This document shows, piece by piece, positions 8,972 through 17,028 of a stretch of DNA of 57,033 nucleotides. A program made the position numbers and the translations under genes. Under the pieces are notes generated by a model that did not search any database, was not told the DNA's origin, and saw only the letters and a list, made by a program, of their open reading frames with translations. How positions within the stretch are numbered: position 1 is the stretch's first letter; every line of letters starts with the position of its first letter. This stretch comes from Rhodospirillaceae bacterium (GTDB lineage: Bacteria; Pseudomonadota; Alphaproteobacteria; Puniceispirillales; Puniceispirillaceae): contig PCBG01000011.1 of assembly GCA_002731315.1 (NCBI GenBank), forward strand, positions 1-57,033. Direction: 5' to 3'.

Positions 8972-10731
8972 GAGGCGGTCATCGATTGGAGGATCGCAAT
9001 CCGCAATGCAATCATTCCATCATTATGGTTTTCTGCGTTAGGGTAAAATGGTTCGTCGAGCAGCCTGTGTTCTAACGGTTTTTCGAGTGTTTTTGTCCAG
9101 TTTGACAAAGGTCGCACAAAGCCGGTCTTCGGGCGACTGACAAATTCTGAAGGTATATATCTGCCAAGGATTGTACGAAGCAGATATTTTTGCCCCTTAC
9201 CGATTAGAACTGACCCACCAAAACGGGCTACAAAATCGAACAGAGCCGTGTTGAGGTAAGGACAGCGTACTTCTAGGCCAGTTCTCATGCTTCCACGGTC
9301 AACAGCACTTATATAACTAGCTGGTAACGTTGCCTCTAAATCAAAACTGCGCATTTTGTTCAACCAAGATTTGGATTGAGTCAGATTGGGCGGCAAGTCA
9401 AGCAAGGTTGAGGTTTTGCCGAGCTTGAGGCTCGCCAAGCCATTCTTTAAGGCAGAAACTCGTTGAGCATCAGTCCCGCCCAGAAAAGCACGAATTGAAT
9501 TTGCTTTATCCAGCATTGAGATCGCTTCAAAAAATGAAGCAACTAGACGCGCAATGTGTGGAGGAATCTTATATTCGTGGCGCCTTTTATGTATGAAGGC
9601 ATATTTATTGTACCCGATTGCCAATTCGTCGCCACCGGTGCCAGAGAGTGCAACCTTAATGAAAGGTCTAGCAGACATTGATAATTGAAAAACGCTAATT
9701 GCAGTAAGGTTGTCATTAGCTGTTCCATAAATGCTTGTCAGTGCATTTGGGAAGTCTCCGCCAAAAGGATCGGCGGCAACCTCTATGGTTCGGTGATGGG
9801 TTCCAAGATGCGATGCTATTTTGGCGGCTGTTTCAGCCTCGTTTAGTCCATCTGGAAAAGCAACCGTGAAAGTCTGGATATCATGGTTTAAGTCTTTTGC
9901 ACATATTGCCGCAATTAAGGACGAATCTACGCCTGCTGAAAGAAATAATCCAATTGGCACGTCTGCCCTTAGCCGACGCTTAATTGATTCTAATAAAATG
10001 CTATGCAACTCGTCGACATCTTTCGCAGACGGTTCGTTGGTTGTCTCCGAGACTAGTGGTGGAGCCCAATAACGACCTTCACAAGGAGTGGCATTAGGGC
10101 GTTTGAATGTAAGTACAGTAGCAGGTCCAACCGCTTTTAGTCCTTGAAAGCCTGTCTCACCATTTAGCATGAACCCAAAATTTAGGAATTCGGCTATCTG
10201 CAAATCTGTAGGTTCAAATTCAAGCGCCAGCAATTTGACGAGAGGTGTTGGCTCTGAGGTAAAATAGAGACCTTGACTGCTTCTGAAGATAAATAGTGGT
10301 TTTTCGCCAAACGGATCCGTAGCGAAAGTCAGACCTTCGTCGTGTCGTATCACCAAGCTAAACATGCCGTCGAGTCGTCGGAATGCGTCGTTTCCCCAGT
10401 GGTTAAAGGCTCTGAGTAGGACTTCGGTGTCGCTCTGGGTCCGGAATTGATGTCCATTCAACTCTAGTTCAAGACGAAGCTCCAGGAAGTTGTAGATTTC
10501 GCCATTGAAGGCGATGACGTTGCCATCAATCTCCATTGGCTGGGATGCGGCATCGCTTAGGTCGATGATTGAAAGGCGGCGGTGACCTAGAAATAAGCCG
10601 TTGGCTCTCTCAACATAGCATCCTTGGTCGTCTGGTCCACGATGTGACAGTGATTGTGTGGCAACTGTGAAACGCCCCACATAATCTTCATCCAACGGCT
10701 CGTTTAGCCATGCACCAAATATTCCACACAT
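8968..10731 (-). CDS. Asparagine synthetase family amidotransferase, second paralogue
   Basis: 587 residues. The N-terminal class II glutaminase domain keeps Cys2 (MCGIFGAWL), HRGPDD and FNGEIYNF. The synthetase PP-loop reads SAGVDSS at 265-271, so the second residue of the usual SGG is Ala. The motif otherwise looks able to bind ATP. It probably amidates a carboxylate in the glycan pathway; the altered loop may mark a substrate different from that of the paralogue at 3732-5651. It overlaps the downstream GT4 gene by 4 nt and is 2 nt from the third paralogue upstream. Confidence 0.83.
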   Translation of the reverse strand: MCGIFGAWLNEPLDEDYVGRFTVATQSLSHRGPDDQGCYVERANGLFLGHRRLSIIDLSDAASQPMEIDGNVIAFNGEIYNFLELRLELELNGHQFRTQSDTEVLLRAFNHWGNDAFRRLDGMFSLVIRHDEGLTFATDPFGEKPLFIFRSSQGLYFTSEPTPLVKLLALEFEPTDLQIAEFLNFGFMLNGETGFQGLKAVGPATVLTFKRPNATPCEGRYWAPPLVSETTNEPSAKDVDELHSILLESIKRRLRADVPIGLFLSAGVDSSLIAAICAKDLNHDIQTFTVAFPDGLNEAETAAKIASHLGTHHRTIEVAADPFGGDFPNALTSIYGTANDNLTAISVFQLSMSARPFIKVALSGTGGDELAIGYNKYAFIHKRRHEYKIPPHIARLVASFFEAISMLDKANSIRAFLGGTDAQRVSALKNGLASLKLGKTSTLLDLPPNLTQSKSWLNKMRSFDLEATLPASYISAVDRGSMRTGLEVRCPYLNTALFDFVARFGGSVLIGKGQKYLLRTILGRYIPSEFVSRPKTGFVRPLSNWTKTLEKPLEHRLLDEPFYPNAENHNDGMIALRIAILQSMTAS

Positions 10732-10733
10732 AT

Positions 10734-12509
10734 TTAAACAATGTTCCTAAGAAACAAGTTAAGACTTACTAGAGAAATCAGAAAGCCGGCATGACCTTGC
10801 GGTCTATGGAATGATTCCGTTGCTATCGCACGGATCTTTGGCCAGTTGAATTGAGGCAAAGTTTCTTCCATGACCGTCGAGTTTACTGCGTCATGTACTA
10901 AGGACTTGTAACCAGCTTGCATGCATAGATGCGTGTCCCTATCTGGCCAGGTGCGGTCACTTAACTCTGGTGCGGCAAACGAATCATTGCCAGTAATATC
11001 ACGTATAATTTTGCGAATTATGAGCCTCATCGTCTTTTGAATAGGTGATTCAGCAGCAGGAAATCCAAAATTCGCAGTGGCGATTAATGCTGTTTTTCTA
11101 TCCAAATATAGCTGAGCGGCGCGAAGTACTTTGGCGGTAACCCGCTGGTTTGCCGGTAGCGACAAATAAAAGTTCAGTATATCGTTGTCAAAGGAAGGTG
11201 TCCGAACTTGCGCCAAGCTCATTTTCGACCCAATATTCGGCCAAGAATAATGCCGACTGAGACCGTTAACGATCATGAATTCCCACTGATCTTCTGGTGT
11301 GTTGCAGTCTTCTGGCGCCTCACTAAATGCATCTGCAACGGACTGACGAACATCGTCATAAGCAATGCTCATATACTCAGGTAGCAGATATTCAGAACGA
11401 TCAATGTATTTCAGTCGGTAGCCAATATTTTCTAGGAAGAAATCTGCGAGGTTTTCCCCAAGAGGCTTAACAGATTTTATAAATGTTGGCCTATCAAACA
11501 ATGAAAGACAGTTCGACGGTATATACATGCCTTGAAACATGTAATCGATCCCGTGGCCGTGTAGCAGAACATCGACGTGCGGTGAAATTTCATTCTCTAA
11601 TCCGAAAAAAAACGCATTATCAATTGAATACATCCCGCTACATAGCCGCGCAGCTTCTTGGGCAGTCTTTGTTAGATGGTCTGCACTTAGTTTTATAAAG
11701 TGATGATCATGCCCTGATTGTTCAGCAATTTGCCGTGCTAACCGGACCTCCAAATTATCTGAATAGGCGACGGTGAAACATTTGAACTTCTCTTTGGCAG
11801 CCATAGCTATGGTGCGGCTATCATGGCCCGCGCTTAGCATCAGTCCATAACGTTTTTTGTCAGAAGTAATGCGCTTAATAGAACCTTTAAACAGTTCAGC
11901 AAGTTCCCTGCCAGCCTGTTTTGTTGTTCTTTTCACCTTAGCAAAACTGGGAGTCCAGTATTGTTGGCTAACTGTTCCGCGCTCTGAAATTTCAAGTTTT
12001 GTAGCTGAGGGAAGGTATTGGGAAGTCGTATCGAGCGTTTTGGTGCCAACTAGCCTTTGTAAGAGGATATACTCATAGCAATGCTTCGAGCTGATTTTCA
12101 AAAGGCGTTTTGCTTCAAGTGCCTTCGCTAGGTCTTGATATGAAATGCTCAATATGAACTGATCATGGAAATCTGCAAAATAAACGGGAAAAGACGTGAA
12201 TCTGTCATTAATTACGCGCAGAGAGGCGGATTTTTTATTAAAATCCACAACTAGAAATTGCCCGTTGATGTCCTTGGGATCACGGTTGTTTGCCAAAAGG
12301 TCAAGCGTCCCTGCCACATCAATCCTGTCACCTAAAATTGGATGTCCAATGATCACAGTTAAGGCACGGGCGGTTTCTTCAATCTTTATATATCCGTCGA
12401 GGTTCCGCCAGGTCACTGTTAAGGCGTTTTTGTGATTTAGGTTGTTGACTTGTGCATTCCTCGAGCGCTTATCCCAATGGAGCTCGAATTTTGGGCTGAT
12501 GTCGGTCAT
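10734..12509 (-). CDS. Asparagine synthetase-like protein without glutaminase Cys
   Basis: 591 residues. The N-terminal part (about 1-190) resembles the glutaminase fold by length and layout but begins MTDISPKFEL: there is no Cys2 and no RGPD motif, so glutamine hydrolysis is not expected. The C-terminal part is a PP-loop synthetase-like domain with a deviant loop SAGHDSR (226-232) and later HGHGIDYMFQG, where AsnB has GDGGDE. This architecture is seen in beta-lactam-synthetase-like and uncharacterised glycan-locus proteins. It may use free ammonia, another amine or an intramolecular amine, or may be a non-catalytic partner of its neighbours. It overlaps the upstream gene by ATGA (12506-12509). 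Confidence 0.7.
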   Translation of the reverse strand: MTDISPKFELHWDKRSRNAQVNNLNHKNALTVTWRNLDGYIKIEETARALTVIIGHPILGDRIDVAGTLDLLANNRDPKDINGQFLVVDFNKKSASLRVINDRFTSFPVYFADFHDQFILSISYQDLAKALEAKRLLKISSKHCYEYILLQRLVGTKTLDTTSQYLPSATKLEISERGTVSQQYWTPSFAKVKRTTKQAGRELAELFKGSIKRITSDKKRYGLMLSAGHDSRTIAMAAKEKFKCFTVAYSDNLEVRLARQIAEQSGHDHHFIKLSADHLTKTAQEAARLCSGMYSIDNAFFFGLENEISPHVDVLLHGHGIDYMFQGMYIPSNCLSLFDRPTFIKSVKPLGENLADFFLENIGYRLKYIDRSEYLLPEYMSIAYDDVRQSVADAFSEAPEDCNTPEDQWEFMIVNGLSRHYSWPNIGSKMSLAQVRTPSFDNDILNFYLSLPANQRVTAKVLRAAQLYLDRKTALIATANFGFPAAESPIQKTMRLIIRKIIRDITGNDSFAAPELSDRTWPDRDTHLCMQAGYKSLVHDAVNSTVMEETLPQFNWPKIRAIATESFHRPQGHAGFLISLVSLNLFLRNIV

Positions 12510-13576
12510 TGTTTCTCAGCGACCATTTTTAAAAAGTGTGAGCTGAAGATTTCACCAGCATTTGGTCCAAGGGTGTGGTCGTAATAAAGCCGTTGTCCGC
12601 TGCTAGCAATATCCTGGCGTTCTCCATCATTTGCCAAAAGGTACGAAATCAAATCTTTTATTCCTTCAAGTTCCCAATTGTGTGTCTTGATGGTCACGTC
12701 AGGTACATAGAAATTTGGCCAGGTTTCCATATGAGACATATTTGGTTTCAGGAGCAATGCACCACAAAGAAACGCCTCAAAATCCTTTAAGGTAATTTCA
12801 CCCAAACCAAATGGAGAAAGAACAATTTTTGATCTTGCCATTTCGTATAAATAAGCCCGTCGTCCCAATTTTGATGTGTCAACACCGATGATCCTGCTAA
12901 GTAATGTGCGTTGCGCACCAACGCTTTTTCTCAGGTAGTTGTTCCCAAATCTGCAAGAAATGTCACTATCCCTTCTTGCAGTTGCTGTCGCGATTGGCGC
13001 CCCAAATCTCGCCAGAGAACGATGGTTGAATCTTCGCATAATTAATCCAATAAATGGGCCTGAAAAAGAATGATCACCGAAACCACTATTCCAAGATAGC
13101 CGGAGTTTTTTTAACTGTTCCGGATTAACAACAGGTTTTGAGTATGAAGGAACGACATCTGTGAAGCCAAATTCACGGTGGTAATAGTCAGCGAATAGTC
13201 GCTCGGCGTAATGAATTTCGCTGTACTGTGTCTTTTCTTTAAGTAACTGTGATTTGGCGTAAATATGAATATGAGGTAGTAATTCAGCTTGCAGTGAGCC
13301 CGTTGAGTCCGTCGTGTCGCAGTAGACCACTCGCGTTTTTTCTGACCAACGGGAAAACTGTGAAAGAACTTCTTCGGTTTCTTCAGCCCAAAAACTCCTG
13401 TGAAATTTGCTATCGACTAGCAATGTGTCGCAGTCGGCGATTTCATCGCGGATCTCATTGAAGAAAATTAGATCCACCCCTCGGTCGCGAAAGGCATCTT
13501 TAAAGATCCAAAGTGGAAAAAGGAACGCCGCGCCATTTGGCGTTTTTGCGCCGGGGGAGAGAATATTCACTCTCAT
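12506..13576 (-). CDS. Possible glycosyltransferase (exostosin/GT1-like C-terminus), otherwise unrecognised
   Basis: 356 residues that I do not recognise confidently. The C-terminal part carries SKIVLSPFGLGEITLKDFEAFLCG, like the donor-binding segment of exostosin/GT47-like and other GT-B proteins (a G-x-GE motif then an acidic DFE), followed by a short loop and a closing amphipathic helix. The N-terminal part begins MRVNILSPGAKTPNG, as in GT-B enzymes. No signal peptide or membrane helix is evident. It is the first gene of the contiguous minus-strand operon and overlaps the asparagine-synthetase-like gene by 4 nt. A role in adding a residue to the glycan is inferred from context. Confidence 0.5.
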   Translation of the reverse strand: MRVNILSPGAKTPNGAAFLFPLWIFKDAFRDRGVDLIFFNEIRDEIADCDTLLVDSKFHRSFWAEETEEVLSQFSRWSEKTRVVYCDTTDSTGSLQAELLPHIHIYAKSQLLKEKTQYSEIHYAERLFADYYHREFGFTDVVPSYSKPVVNPEQLKKLRLSWNSGFGDHSFSGPFIGLIMRRFNHRSLARFGAPIATATARRDSDISCRFGNNYLRKSVGAQRTLLSRIIGVDTSKLGRRAYLYEMARSKIVLSPFGLGEITLKDFEAFLCGALLLKPNMSHMETWPNFYVPDVTIKTHNWELEGIKDLISYLLANDGERQDIASSGQRLYYDHTLGPNAGEIFSSHFLKMVAEKQ

Positions 13577-13604
13577 AATTCTGCTTTCATGACCTGTTAG
13601 ATCT

Positions 13605-14000
13605 TTAAGAACTAACTAATGATGACGCTACCTTTAAAACTCTTGATCGCAAGATAGTACTGCTAATCCCCTGAGTACGAGGGAAAATCAGAAGTTTGTC
13701 CTTATCAACATGGTTGCTATTATCGTCGCCATGCACCAACAGATCGATGTTATGCTCTGCAAGAAAATTATTGTCGATAAGCCATGGGGCGGGAATTACT
13801 TCATCTACGTATCGCATTGCCTGCAAAATTTCCTGTCTCTCTTCAAAGGGGATTTCAGGTTCGTAGCCTTTTATCTTTAAAATTTCGTCATCTGTTGTCA
13901 GTGCGACCACGACTTGACCATGCGAACTCGCCCGTTTAAGCAGCCTGATATGACCATGGTGAATTAATGTTGCAGACATGTCCACGAGAATACGTTTCAT
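13605..14000 (-). CDS. Cytidylyltransferase (glycerol-3-phosphate cytidylyltransferase-like)
   Basis: 131 residues from ATG 14000, chosen because GGTGGTG lies just upstream; ATG 14012 is also in frame. The nucleotidyltransferase HxGH motif appears as HHGH near residues 14-17. EERQEILQAMRYVDEVIPA in the middle and the RTQGISSTIL motif near the C-terminus match TagD/GCT-type enzymes. These join CTP to a phosphorylated alcohol or a phosphonate to give CDP- or CMP-linked intermediates. The AepX N-terminal domain at 20249-21544 is a clear relative, so this gene could supply a second activated group such as CDP-glycerol, or could serve the phosphonate (inference). It lies 28 nt upstream of the operon and is divergent from the GT4 gene at 14060. 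Confidence 0.78.
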   Translation of the reverse strand: MKRILVDMSATLIHHGHIRLLKRASSHGQVVVALTTDDEILKIKGYEPEIPFEERQEILQAMRYVDEVIPAPWLIDNNFLAEHNIDLLVHGDDNSNHVDKDKLLIFPRTQGISSTILRSRVLKVASSLVSS

Positions 14001-14059
14001 GATCACCACCATTAATGTTTTGGAATCAACTAAAATAGACTATTTTTAGGGATCTTCAA

Positions 14060-15247
14060 ATGAGCCCAATCTCGACACGGCATCGACCAAATTACACAAA
14101 AACTATAAAGTTTGCGAGAAGCGAACGTGTATTATTTGTGGTAACAGAAGATTGGTATTTCGTATCCCATCGACTGCAACTTGCTGTACATCTCAAGTCA
14201 AAGGGATACGATGTGGCTGTCGCAACAAGCACCCGTAATAGCGAAGCGATAATTGCCGAGGGAGGCATCACTCTCTTGCCGCTTCGATATATGAAGCGAC
14301 GAAATGTAAACCCTTTTACTGCTTTCATGGCTATCATTGAGCTAGCTTTGATTTACCGTAAGTTCCGACCTGACATAGTACATCATGTTGCATTAATTCC
14401 TGTGATTATTGGGTTTTTTGCAGCCGTTCTATCTGGGGTGCGTCGTCGGGTGAACGCTATTGCAGGTTTGGGATTTGTGTTTACTTCAGATTCCCTTAAA
14501 GCAAGAGCGGTAAGAATTATTTTATTACCCCTTTTGGCAATCGCTCTTTCGGGACGACATGCCGTCGTAGTTGTTCAGAATCAAGAAAATCTTAAAGCCT
14601 TGCGCAAGCTGACTCACGCCACAAAAATTTTTTATCAAGTAAGCGGTGCAGGTGTTGATATAGAAAAGTTTAGACCACCTGCGCATGAGCCAGATGAAAA
14701 AAGCGTAGTGCTTGTAGCTCGAATGATCTGGAGTAAAGGGATAGGTGATTTTGCCGAGGTCGCTCGTCGTTTTCGCGAAGCCGGTAAGGCGTGTAGGTTT
14801 GTTTTGGTTGGTGATATTGATCTTGGAAATCCAGCAGCAGTGCCTAGCGAAAAGTTGGAAGCATGGCGGCAATCTGGATACCTTGAATGGGTTGGCCACA
14901 AGAATGATATGCCACCGATTTTACGCAAATCTACCATCATTTGCCTTCCAAGTTCGTATGGGGAAGGTGTGCCCAAATCCTTGATTGAAGCGGCTGCTTG
15001 TGGACGTCCTATCGTAGCTTACGATGTTGTGGGATGCAGAGAAATAGTGCGCGATGGCAAGAATGGTTTGCTAGTGTCCCCAAACAACATTGATCTTCTA
15101 GAAAAAGCGCTAGCTTCGTTACTTGATGACGAGTCAAAAAGGCTTGCGATGGGTAAGGAGTCCAGACGTATAGCGACTGGCGTTTTTTCTAATGAAAAAG
15201 TATTCACTGCATTCGAAGAAATCTTTAGAGACGTTCTTAGAAGATGA
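14060..15247 (+). CDS. Glycosyltransferase family 4
   Basis: 395 residues. The N-terminus FVVTEDWYFVSHRLQLA, a hydrophobic stretch around residues 110-125, VVLVARMIWSKGIGDFAEVA and the EX7E motif in GEGVPKSLIEAA place it in GT4, near the WbpH/WbpY-like transferases that act just after chain initiation. An AGGG sequence lies upstream of the ATG. It overlaps the following epimerase gene by 4 nt and begins a three-gene operon (GT, epimerase, initiating transferase). The pairing suggests it adds the second sugar to the undecaprenyl-linked primer (inference). Confidence 0.85.
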   Translation: MSPISTRHRPNYTKTIKFARSERVLFVVTEDWYFVSHRLQLAVHLKSKGYDVAVATSTRNSEAIIAEGGITLLPLRYMKRRNVNPFTAFMAIIELALIYRKFRPDIVHHVALIPVIIGFFAAVLSGVRRRVNAIAGLGFVFTSDSLKARAVRIILLPLLAIALSGRHAVVVVQNQENLKALRKLTHATKIFYQVSGAGVDIEKFRPPAHEPDEKSVVLVARMIWSKGIGDFAEVARRFREAGKACRFVLVGDIDLGNPAAVPSEKLEAWRQSGYLEWVGHKNDMPPILRKSTIICLPSSYGEGVPKSLIEAAACGRPIVAYDVVGCREIVRDGKNGLLVSPNNIDLLEKALASLLDDESKRLAMGKESRRIATGVFSNEKVFTAFEEIFRDVLRR

Positions 15248-16194
15248 CCCGTAACTTTACACTTGTGACCGGAGCAACCGGGTTTATCGGTGGACGTCTG
15301 TTGCAAAGAAATGATCGCCCACTTGTTAGACAGGTGTCTGGATTGCCGAATGAGGTTATTGGAGATCTTCGCGATTTGAAACACATTAGAAAGGCCTGCG
15401 AAGGGGTCGACAGGGTTTTTCATTGTGCAGGATTTGCTCACAATACTAAAAACCGGTCGCTTAATCAGTTACATACTGAGTTAAATTTTCATGCAACTCG
15501 TGATCTTGTTTGGTCGGCTGCTCGGGCTGGGGTTGGCTGCTTTATTTTCCTTTCTAGTGTCAAGGCGATGCCAAGACCGGGTAATATTTGTGCGGATGAG
15601 AATTGGAGTGGCGTCGTTTCTGACCCTTACGGGTTCTCTAAACGACAAGCCGAAGCCGAAGTCCTTTCTGCTGGTAACGCCTTTGGTATGCATGTTGTGA
15701 ACCTGCGCCTTGCTATGGTTTATGGGAGCGGTGGAAAAGGAAATCTTGCGAGAATGGCACGGGGTGTAAAAGCCGGATGGTTTCCACCATTGCCGGAAAC
15801 TGGCAACCGCCGATCATTAGTGCACGTCGACGACGTGATTTCAGCAATACATCACGTAGCAAATATGCCCGATGCAAATGGTAAAACCTATATTGTTGCT
15901 CATCCGGAGGCCCCTTCAGGAAGGGAAATTTACGATGCTCTTAGGCGTTGTTTCAAACGCCGAGAGGCGAAGTGGCGTTTGCCGGCTGGGCTACTTAGAG
16001 CAATTGGCCGTTTTGGTGATGTTTGTCCGGGTTCCGTTGGATTTGGAGATCTTGTCAATAGTGATACGGTTGCGAGCCTGTTGGATTCAGAATGCTATTC
16101 AAGCTCACGCATAACAAATGAACTTGGTTGGCGAGCAAAAATCGGGCTAGAGGAAGGATTGAATGAAATGTTTAACGATAAAACGGTTGTTTGA
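15244..16194 (+). CDS. NAD-dependent epimerase/4-reductase for 6-deoxy-amino sugar (WbpV/WreQ-like)
   Basis: 316 residues in the extended SDR fold. GATGFIG is the dinucleotide-binding loop at the N-terminus, SSVKAM holds the catalytic Ser and YGFSK the YxxxK pair, with a RRSLVHVDDV segment typical of UDP-sugar enzymes. Genes of this group next to a PglC-like initiating transferase, together with a CapD/WbpM dehydratase, usually reduce or epimerise UDP-4-keto-6-deoxy-GlcNAc to UDP-QuiNAc or UDP-FucNAc. That is the best guess here; a UDP-glucose/GlcNAc 4-epimerase is the alternative. It overlaps the GT by 4 nt and the sugar transferase by 32 nt. Confidence 0.78.
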   Translation: MTRNFTLVTGATGFIGGRLLQRNDRPLVRQVSGLPNEVIGDLRDLKHIRKACEGVDRVFHCAGFAHNTKNRSLNQLHTELNFHATRDLVWSAARAGVGCFIFLSSVKAMPRPGNICADENWSGVVSDPYGFSKRQAEAEVLSAGNAFGMHVVNLRLAMVYGSGGKGNLARMARGVKAGWFPPLPETGNRRSLVHVDDVISAIHHVANMPDANGKTYIVAHPEAPSGREIYDALRRCFKRREAKWRLPAGLLRAIGRFGDVCPGSVGFGDLVNSDTVASLLDSECYSSSRITNELGWRAKIGLEEGLNEMFNDKTVV

Positions 16195-16738
16195 TATTTT
16201 GTTGGCTTTGACAGCCTTGTCTTTTTTTTGTCTGCCAATGATGGTGATCGCCTGTATCGTGCGTTTAACATCAGACGGCCCAGCAATTTACTGGTCGGTT
16301 AGAGTAGGGCGATATAACAGAAATTTTCTGATGCCAAAATTCCGGACCATGACAATTCATGCGCCGACATTAGCAACACATCTCTTGCAGAATGGGCAGG
16401 AATATACAACCTCAGTTGGTGGCGTTTTAAGGAGAACTAGTCTTGATGAATTACCTCAGCTATGGAGCATACTATTGGGAAAAATGAGTTTTGTTGGTCC
16501 ACGTCCCGCTCTGTTTAACCAATACGACCTCATTGAGCTTAGGACGAAAGCAGGTGTACATACACTTTTACCTGGATTGACCGGCTGGGCTCAGGTTAAC
16601 GGTCGAGATGAGTTATCAATCACTGATAAAGTAAACCTAGATGTCAAATATATGAATGGTATGTCTATGGCTTTGGACCTTAAGATTTTATGGAAAACTG
16701 TGTTTAGGGTTATTAGAAGCGACGAAATAAGCCACTAA
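16163..16738 (+). CDS. Initiating sugar-phosphate transferase (PglC/WcaJ C-domain type)
   Basis: 191 residues: the minimal monotopic phosphoglycosyltransferase. An N-terminal hydrophobic (re-entrant) helix follows KRLFDILLAL. The conserved motifs KFRTM, the catalytic Asp-Glu pair in SLDELPQLW, FVGPRP and LPGLTGWAQVNGR are all intact. It transfers a sugar-1-phosphate from a UDP-sugar to undecaprenyl phosphate at the cytoplasmic membrane, starting the glycan. The start lies inside the end of the epimerase gene and has a strong AGGAAGGA ribosome site. It is the last gene of the plus-strand trio. Confidence 0.92.
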   Translation: MKCLTIKRLFDILLALTALSFFCLPMMVIACIVRLTSDGPAIYWSVRVGRYNRNFLMPKFRTMTIHAPTLATHLLQNGQEYTTSVGGVLRRTSLDELPQLWSILLGKMSFVGPRPALFNQYDLIELRTKAGVHTLLPGLTGWAQVNGRDELSITDKVNLDVKYMNGMSMALDLKILWKTVFRVIRSDEISH

Positions 16739-16822
16739 ACTTTTGGATAAGCGCAGACTTACAAATTAATTAACGTTCATGCATTAGTTTTGTGGTCGAA
16801 CGTAGTCGGGTGGTGTCACAGA

Positions 16823-16882
16823 CCAATCAACGTCAGCGGCACTTCAAATCTTAAAGGACAGCAACTTTAGGTTGTTGATTGG
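16823..16882. repeat. Inverted repeat in the 290-nt gap after the sugar transferase gene
   Basis: Perfect 9-bp arms (CCAATCAAC at 16823-16831 and its complement at 16874-16882) are separated by 42 nt. The gap from 16739 to 17028 contains no credible ORF. This could be a structured transcript, a chance repeat or the remnant of a mobile sequence; nothing decides between them. Confidence 0.3.
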
Positions 16883-16912
16883 CAGAGTTCGATCGTGCAA
16901 ACACTGGGTGTC

Positions 16913-16964
16913 ATAAGTGGTTGGTGTCGATGGGATAAGTATTCCGTGAACCCCACTTATTTTT
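16913..16964 (+). terminator. Weak candidate terminator/hairpin before the methyltransferase gene
   Basis: Perfect 8-bp arms (ATAAGTGG at 16913-16920 and CCACTTAT at 16953-16960) are followed directly by a run of T to 16964. The loop is 32 nt, long for an intrinsic terminator, and the stem is AT-rich. It would end transcription from the plus-strand trio before the methyltransferase gene. Confidence 0.3.
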
Positions 16965-17028
16965 AATCAGCAATTATTTTAGTGCTGTTTATTGAGGTCC
17001 ATTTTCGTTGAGTGAAGGTTAAGAAGTA

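Noticed and set aside
16880..16920. Segment resembling a tRNA T-loop (GAGTTCGATCGTGC)
   Set aside because: No acceptor stem, anticodon arm or correct spacing can be drawn around it.
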